Below, one piece after another: positions 59,433-64,000 of a DNA stretch of 64,000 nt. Location: positions 1 to 64,000 of the forward strand of contig CALRPI020000018.1 in assembly GCA_943370025.1 (NCBI GenBank). Direction: 5' to 3'. How positions within the stretch are numbered: the stretch's first letter is position 1; each line of letters begins with the position of its first letter. The notes under the pieces are model-generated. The model did no database searches. It saw only the letters and a list, made by a program, of their open reading frames with translations, and was not told the origin of the DNA. This DNA is from JAAUUE01 sp943370025. Lineage in GTDB: Bacteria; Cyanobacteriota; Cyanobacteriia; Cyanobacteriales; JAAUUE01. The position numbers were made by a program, and so were the translations under genes.

Positions 59433-60821
59433 CTAGGGAAGGTTTAGCTTGATCCCTCGGATCGATCGATCGAGAAGTTCGATCGGGTGCATAATCGCTA
59501 CTTTGCTACCCTGTTCTTGGAGATGTTTGCTAATTTGCAGAGTACAGCCGGGATTGGCGGAGGCAATCAGCACGGCTCCCGTATTCAACAGGTTGGTCAC
59601 CTTTTGCTCCCCCAATTCATCCGCTATCTCTGGTTGGAGCATGTTATAAATCCCCGCACTGCCGCAGCAGAGAGCTGCGTCGATCGATTCCTTGAGCTGG
59701 ACACCGGGAATTTGTTTCAATAACTGGCGGGGCTGGACGCTGATTTTTTGACCGTGCAACAGATGGCAGGCATCTTGGTAGGCGATCGACAACTTTTCTG
59801 GTTCTCCCGCCTCATTGACTGCCGTAAGAGGGGATAGTTTGGCGGTCAGACCAATTTCTGCTAAAAATTCCTGCACATCTTTAACCTTTTTGCTGAACTC
59901 TAAGGCTCGATCGGCATACTCTGGATCGTCAGCCAAAATATGGTGGTATTCCTTCAAGGTATGACCACAACCAGCCGCGTTGATAATAATTGCATCCACT
60001 CCACTCTCAGCAAAACTATCAATCATCTGCCGCGCTAAATCTTGAGCTTGATCTCGCTGTCCCTGATGTTCTGGCAGGGCAGCACAACAACCTTGGCTTC
60101 TAGGAATCACAACTTCACAGCCATTGGCAGTTAAAACTCTGACGGTAGCTTCATTCACTGGGTTAAAAAATAACCGCTGCACACAACCCAAAATCATCCC
60201 GACTCGGTAGCGTTTCTCTCCCACCGCTGGAAAAACACCGGGTAATTTTTCTTGGAAAGCATCAAAGGTCAAGCTGGGCAAATTGCCTTCCATCCCAGCT
60301 AATCGAGGCGAGACTTTTTTGAGTAGTCCCGTAGACTTGAGCAGATTTTGCAAGCCTAATTTTTGGTAGATAAACAAGGGGACAAGGAGAAAGCGGAGGC
60401 GATTGGGGTAGGGGAATAAATTAAAAATAAAACTGCGATATAACTTATCCAAGGGTTTGCGAGGATGGTTTCGCTCCACCTGCGATCGCGTGGCAGCGAT
60501 CAATTGGTCATACTTCACTCCAGAAGGGCAGGTAGTGACACAAGCCAGACAACCCAGACAGGTATCAAAATGTTCGGCGATCGCTGGAGACAGGGGAATT
60601 TCGCCTTCATTAATAGCATCCATCAAATAAATTCTGCCCCGTGGCGAATCGGTTTCTTTGCCAATCACTCGATAGCTAGGGCAGGTAGATAAACAAAACC
60701 CACAATGAACACAGGTATCAATCAGCTTCGGATCGGGGGGATGACTGGCATCAAAGCTAGGAGAATAATCATTACTTTGAAGATCAGTTTGGAGCTTTAG
60801 GGGTCTAGGTTCAGTTTGCAT
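59433..60821 (-). CDS. glcF: Glycolate dehydrogenase iron-sulfur subunit
   Basis: 462 aa. Two [4Fe-4S] motifs, CVHCGFCLSTCPSY (~residue 37) and CLGCLACVTTCPSG (~88), then two CCG-type domains with cysteine-rich SQGCCAALPEHQGQRD and DAALCCGSAGIYNML. With GlcE and GlcD (not in the window) it oxidises glycolate from photorespiration to glyoxylate, passing electrons to the membrane quinone pool. It starts 3 bp after glcE, so they form one operon. Confidence 0.92.
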   Translation of the reverse strand: MQTEPRPLKLQTDLQSNDYSPSFDASHPPDPKLIDTCVHCGFCLSTCPSYRVIGKETDSPRGRIYLMDAINEGEIPLSPAIAEHFDTCLGCLACVTTCPSGVKYDQLIAATRSQVERNHPRKPLDKLYRSFIFNLFPYPNRLRFLLVPLFIYQKLGLQNLLKSTGLLKKVSPRLAGMEGNLPSLTFDAFQEKLPGVFPAVGEKRYRVGMILGCVQRLFFNPVNEATVRVLTANGCEVVIPRSQGCCAALPEHQGQRDQAQDLARQMIDSFAESGVDAIIINAAGCGHTLKEYHHILADDPEYADRALEFSKKVKDVQEFLAEIGLTAKLSPLTAVNEAGEPEKLSIAYQDACHLLHGQKISVQPRQLLKQIPGVQLKESIDAALCCGSAGIYNMLQPEIADELGEQKVTNLLNTGAVLIASANPGCTLQISKHLQEQGSKVAIMHPIELLDRSIRGIKLNLP

Positions 60822-60824
60822 GGT

Positions 60825-62123
60825 TTATAAATCTCCGACAAAGCGTTGAGGACTGAGGATAGCTTGGGGATCGAATTGTTGTTTGAGTTTTTGCATAATT
60901 TCTAGAGCATTGCCGCTATAACCCCACACGTCTAATTTTTGCTTATATTCCGTCGGTGCTGCCAGCAAACTCAGATAACCTTGGTCATTTTGGCATTGCT
61001 GTCGGAGCTTGGTAATAACTTCCGGGGAAGTTGCCAGCGGATCCAGATGGAGCCAACCGACACCACTACCAGCATGAATTAAGCCAAGACTAGAGTTGTC
61101 TAAGTTATGCAAAGACTGTAATAGTTGCCCAGCAGCGGTAGGGATGATTCCTATTTTGCAGGTAATGGTCGGTGTTTGGTTGTTGGGGAAGATTTGATTT
61201 GTTAAGCCTTGCCATAGAGCAGCCTCGTCTTGGTCTTGGTAGGTCTGGGTTTGCAGGTTGCAGGTCGTGGCTAGGTGGTGGAGGCGATCGCTCTGTTGCT
61301 GGACACTTTCCAGAATACTCTGGAACCGGACTAGCAAACCCAAATTAGCCTCTGCGCCCAACTCCTGCGCCAAACGAGGAGAGAGCAGATCAAAACTTGT
61401 CGGAGTCAGGGCAGAACTCAAAAGAGTCTGGGCTGCTTGGGTAATACCCGCTAAATTGCCGGTACAGAGGAGGGTTTGGGATGATTCTGGCAGGGGATAA
61501 ACCCGGAATGTCACCTGAGTCAGGATGCCTAACGTGCCGTAGGAACCAGTGAAGAGCTTCATCAGGTCATAACCCGCCACATTTTTCACCACTCTGCCCC
61601 CGGCTTTTGCCAGTTCTCCATCCACCCGGAGAAAAGAGATACCTAAAAGCAAATCTCGGACTCCGCCATACCTTTGCCGCCAACTTCCCGTCAGGGCTGT
61701 AGCGATCGCCCCACCAATAGTTGTTCCTGAGGGCAAATTCGGACCAAGGGGCAGAAATTGATCTTCGGCTGCCAAAATGGTTTGCAATTCTGCTAAACCC
61801 ATCCCTGCTTCCACGGTAACCGTCATATCCCCTGCCGCATGGTCAATGAGCCGATTCAGGTTTGTTGTCCCTAAAACCAGATCAATATTCCCCAGCAATC
61901 CACCCCAATGTAGCTTGCTCCCCTGACCACAGGGCAAAATTTTCTGTCCCTGCTGGTGAGCTTGTTTGATAATTTGTGCCATTTCCTGCCAAGTTCCTGG
62001 CGTAAGTAGAGGAACTGGAGAGTTTGCCTTGACTCCAGACAAGCCCCAATCTCTTATGGGTTGCCAGTCTTGGTTGTTGGTGGGGGTCGTCAATTTTGGT
62101 GGGGAGGGATCGATCGTGGGCAT
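60825..62123 (-). CDS. glcE: Glycolate dehydrogenase FAD-binding subunit
   Basis: 432 aa. FAD-binding type 4 (PCMH) domain: ILPCGQGSKLHWGG, MTVTVEAGMGLAELQTILA, LPSGTTIGGAIATALTGSWR and VVKNVAGYDLMKLFTGSYGTLG. The C-terminal FAD-oxidase region ends FDPQAILSPQRFVGDL. Length and pairing with glcF distinguish it from the larger GlcD. A GATCCCC repeat lies 20 bp upstream of the start. Confidence 0.9.
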   Translation of the reverse strand: MPTIDPSPPKLTTPTNNQDWQPIRDWGLSGVKANSPVPLLTPGTWQEMAQIIKQAHQQGQKILPCGQGSKLHWGGLLGNIDLVLGTTNLNRLIDHAAGDMTVTVEAGMGLAELQTILAAEDQFLPLGPNLPSGTTIGGAIATALTGSWRQRYGGVRDLLLGISFLRVDGELAKAGGRVVKNVAGYDLMKLFTGSYGTLGILTQVTFRVYPLPESSQTLLCTGNLAGITQAAQTLLSSALTPTSFDLLSPRLAQELGAEANLGLLVRFQSILESVQQQSDRLHHLATTCNLQTQTYQDQDEAALWQGLTNQIFPNNQTPTITCKIGIIPTAAGQLLQSLHNLDNSSLGLIHAGSGVGWLHLDPLATSPEVITKLRQQCQNDQGYLSLLAAPTEYKQKLDVWGYSGNALEIMQKLKQQFDPQAILSPQRFVGDL

Positions 62124-62142
62124 GGGGAATCTACTCTTCTTA

Positions 62143-62176
62143 AAGTCCCCCTTTTTAAGGGGGATTTAGGGGGATC
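62143..62176. repeat. Short GATCCCCC-type element before glcE
   Basis: AGTCCCCCTTTTTAAGGGGG followed by ATTTAGGGGGATC, a one-sided copy of the element at 28540-28632. It is located where the glcE promoter or leader should be. Confidence 0.6.
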
Positions 62177-62383
62177 GAGGACTAAGCATCAAACAGTAAG
62201 CTGGGAATACCTTTAGCTTTAAGTTGACACTGATAAAGATATTACACCCCTATCAAGTCCGTGGTTTTTGTATAAGTCCTGATTTAGGATCCATTATCAA
62301 GGGTTAGGGGGCAAGATTCCTCTCTTGAGCCATAGCGATCGTCAATGATTAACATGGCGATTAACGTATTCCTTGATTTAGGA

Positions 62384-63496
62384 TTAGGGGTTGGTCGGTA
62401 TTTCTCGAATTAGAGCTTGAGCTTTATTAATCCCTTCAGTTTGCCTTGTCTGGCGGAAAATATTTAGGGCAGTCTGGGCAGAGGCGATCGCCTCTTGATT
62501 TCTGCCTCGTCCCCGCAGAGCCAGAGCCAAACTGTAGTGGGCATTACCATCTTGGGGAGACAGCTCCGTCCACTGGCGGTAGGCAATAATTGCATCTAGG
62601 TATTCTCGATTTTGCAAAGAAATATCGCCAATCCCTTTTTGCGCCTCAAGGTTGTTGGGTTGAACATCGGCGACTCCTTGATAAGCCTGAAGTGCCCGAG
62701 GAAAATCCCTCTGTTCTTGCCAAATTCTGGCTACCTGTAATTGAACTCCGGCATTTCTAGGATCAAGCTGAATCGATCGCTCCAAGGTCAACAAACCCTG
62801 ATCATAATTCCCCGTTGCCAACAGAGCCGCCCCCAGATTCACTTGGAGATTGGCATTATTGGGGGCAAGGCGAGATGCCTGCTGAAGAATTGGCAGGGCT
62901 TCTTGAGCGCGACCTTGACGCAGCAGGGCTGCTCCTACCAGTTTGGGGGCATCAGGATTATTGGGGTCAAGGGTGAGAACAGTCTTGTAAGCTTCCAGAG
63001 CCCCGTTGTAGTCTCCTAGCCGCAGTAAGACTATTCCTAAACCTAGGTGGCTATTGAGATGATTGCGATTAATTTGAATGGCTCGGCTGTAGGCATTGGC
63101 GGCACCGCGATAGTCTTCAGCACTGGCAAGGCTGAACCCTAGGGCGTAGGCAAATTCCCCATTATTCGGGTCGAGACTAACCGCCTGTTGATAAGCTCTG
63201 GCAGCCTCTAGATAGTTATTTTGTTGAGCGTAGAGAAATCCTAGTCCCGCAAAAATTCGGGGATTTTGGCTGTCTAAACTAGCGGCTTGGGTGTAGGTAG
63301 CGATCGCTCCCGGAAAATCTCGGGTATCGACTAATTCCCGCCCCCGGCGCAGGAGATCATTAAGCTGAGCATTTTGAGGATTGGGGCTATTTCTCTGACT
63401 GAGAATTGTAGGTGGGTTAATTTGTGCCTGTACTGGTGGGATAGTTAAACCCAGCAATAAACAGCCACTACAAAAAGCTAAAGTTAGTTTGTTCAC
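62384..63496 (-). CDS. Exported TPR protein
   Basis: 370 aa. Signal peptide MNKLTLAFCSGCLLLGLT ending PPVQAQ, then about nine tetratricopeptide repeats of 34 residues from residue ~45 to 365 (for example IFAGLGFLYAQQNNYLEAAR, and AYQQAVSLDPNNGEFAYALG). It is likely a periplasmic scaffold for protein complexes, partner unknown. The codon for the start is preceded by an AT-rich region without repeats. Confidence 0.85.
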   Translation of the reverse strand: MNKLTLAFCSGCLLLGLTIPPVQAQINPPTILSQRNSPNPQNAQLNDLLRRGRELVDTRDFPGAIATYTQAASLDSQNPRIFAGLGFLYAQQNNYLEAARAYQQAVSLDPNNGEFAYALGFSLASAEDYRGAANAYSRAIQINRNHLNSHLGLGIVLLRLGDYNGALEAYKTVLTLDPNNPDAPKLVGAALLRQGRAQEALPILQQASRLAPNNANLQVNLGAALLATGNYDQGLLTLERSIQLDPRNAGVQLQVARIWQEQRDFPRALQAYQGVADVQPNNLEAQKGIGDISLQNREYLDAIIAYRQWTELSPQDGNAHYSLALALRGRGRNQEAIASAQTALNIFRQTRQTEGINKAQALIREIPTNP

Positions 63497-64000
63497 GGAT
63501 AATGATTAGTTAGTTAGTTAATCTGCGATCGCTCTGATGCCTGAAAGCTAAGACTCAAGAGCTAATTCAGAAATTGACTTGGTATCTGCATCCAGTGGAC
63601 TGACTCCCTTGAGAATTTTTAGTTTAGAACTGAGGCAACTTCTAGTTTTAGCCGCCATTAGTAGGGGTACAAGGCTCAGCACCCCTGCTAAACCTGTAGC
63701 CTTTACGTAAGTCCTATAGTAAATAAACCCTCAAGTGTGTGAGGAGCAGTTTTATGTAGCATCGATATTGATATTTTCAAGGAGGTGACAGAAATCACCA
63801 GTAGTTTACAAGATAATCACAACGTGTGACTTTTTGTAAAGTCCCCCTCGTCTAGAACAGCAATTCTCATTTTTAAAAAACGCTCGATAAAGGAGTGTTT
63901 TCAAGTCTAGATTTGAGTCTTGTAGGCTGGGTTGACGCAAGAAAATCCAACAAGAGCAGAGACTTAAGTTGGGTTTTGCTTCACTCTACCCAACCTACCA
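63497..64000. other. Terminal intergenic region with inverted repeat
   Basis: No gene recognised in 504 bp. A dispersed-type inverted repeat spans 63922-63998 (GTAGGCTGGGTTGACGCAAG versus CTTCACTCTACCCAACCTAC), a motif common in cyanobacterial intergenic DNA. GTAAGTCCTATAG at 63708 resembles the sequence before rpmA. A GGAGGTGAC Shine-Dalgarno-like string at 63781 has no frame behind it. Confidence 0.5.

Noticed and set aside
63781..63830. Strong Shine-Dalgarno GGAGGTGAC suggesting a gene at the right edge
   Set aside because: No start codon with an open frame of coding character follows within the window.

Overview
The window comes from a cyanobacterial chromosome. The octamer GCGATCGC (HIP1) is scattered through genes on both strands. 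Specifically cyanobacterial genes are present: a PsbQ-like photosystem II lipoprotein, an MntC-type manganese-binding protein, a urea transporter and an NtcB-like regulator behind canonical NtcA promoters, and a glycolate dehydrogenase pair. Many short intergenic inverted repeats of the kind found in filamentous cyanobacteria are also present. The species cannot be read from the sequence.

Layout. 0-5 kb: rpmA, an ArsR-DUF2087 regulator, a TetR regulator whose operator also sits in front of a glutathione S-transferase/membrane-protein operon, and small hypothetical genes. 5-7.6 kb: a TrkA-N protein and a CPA1 antiporter. 7.7-13.5 kb: the urtABCDE urea transporter on the minus strand behind an NtcA promoter. 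14-21.3 kb: ilvA, then an accessory block with a BrnT/BrnA toxin-antitoxin pair next to a duplicated ilvA 3' end, a DUF2442 gene with a broken DUF4160-like partner, an IS1-family element, and an Eco47II-like restriction-modification pair. 21.3-24 kb: an NtcB-like regulator with its own NtcA promoter, then MBL-fold and GNAT genes. 24.1-27.8 kb: an AAA+ ATPase plus subtilisin pair resembling IetAS. 28-37 kb: psbQ, an alpha/beta hydrolase, a DUF1800/DUF1501 pair, a TPM-domain protein and a GH78-like protein. 37-47 kb: a Ca-type P-ATPase, a pentapeptide-repeat protein, an EamA transporter divergent from a LysR gene, and mntCAB. 47-52.5 kb: a second accessory block with Uma2, an AAA ATPase plus Toprim-like DUF4276 pair, a type I HsdR gene broken by two short tandem duplications, and a cyclase fragment. 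52.5-64 kb: a DEAD-box helicase with a structured leader, a 1626-aa two-partner-secretion/CHAT protein with 16 internal repeats, glcE-glcF and a TPR protein.

How it fits together. The nitrogen genes (urt and ntcB) share the same promoter architecture, GTA-N8-TAC, 22 nt, then TAN3T. At least three candidate conflict or defence systems (AAA+S8 protease, AAA+Toprim, type II R-M), a toxin-antitoxin pair and a decayed type I R-M lie between housekeeping operons. Small non-coding inverted repeats are very frequent. Two families here look like miniature transposable elements, with 3 and 2 copies. No rRNA gene, tRNA gene or CRISPR array was seen.
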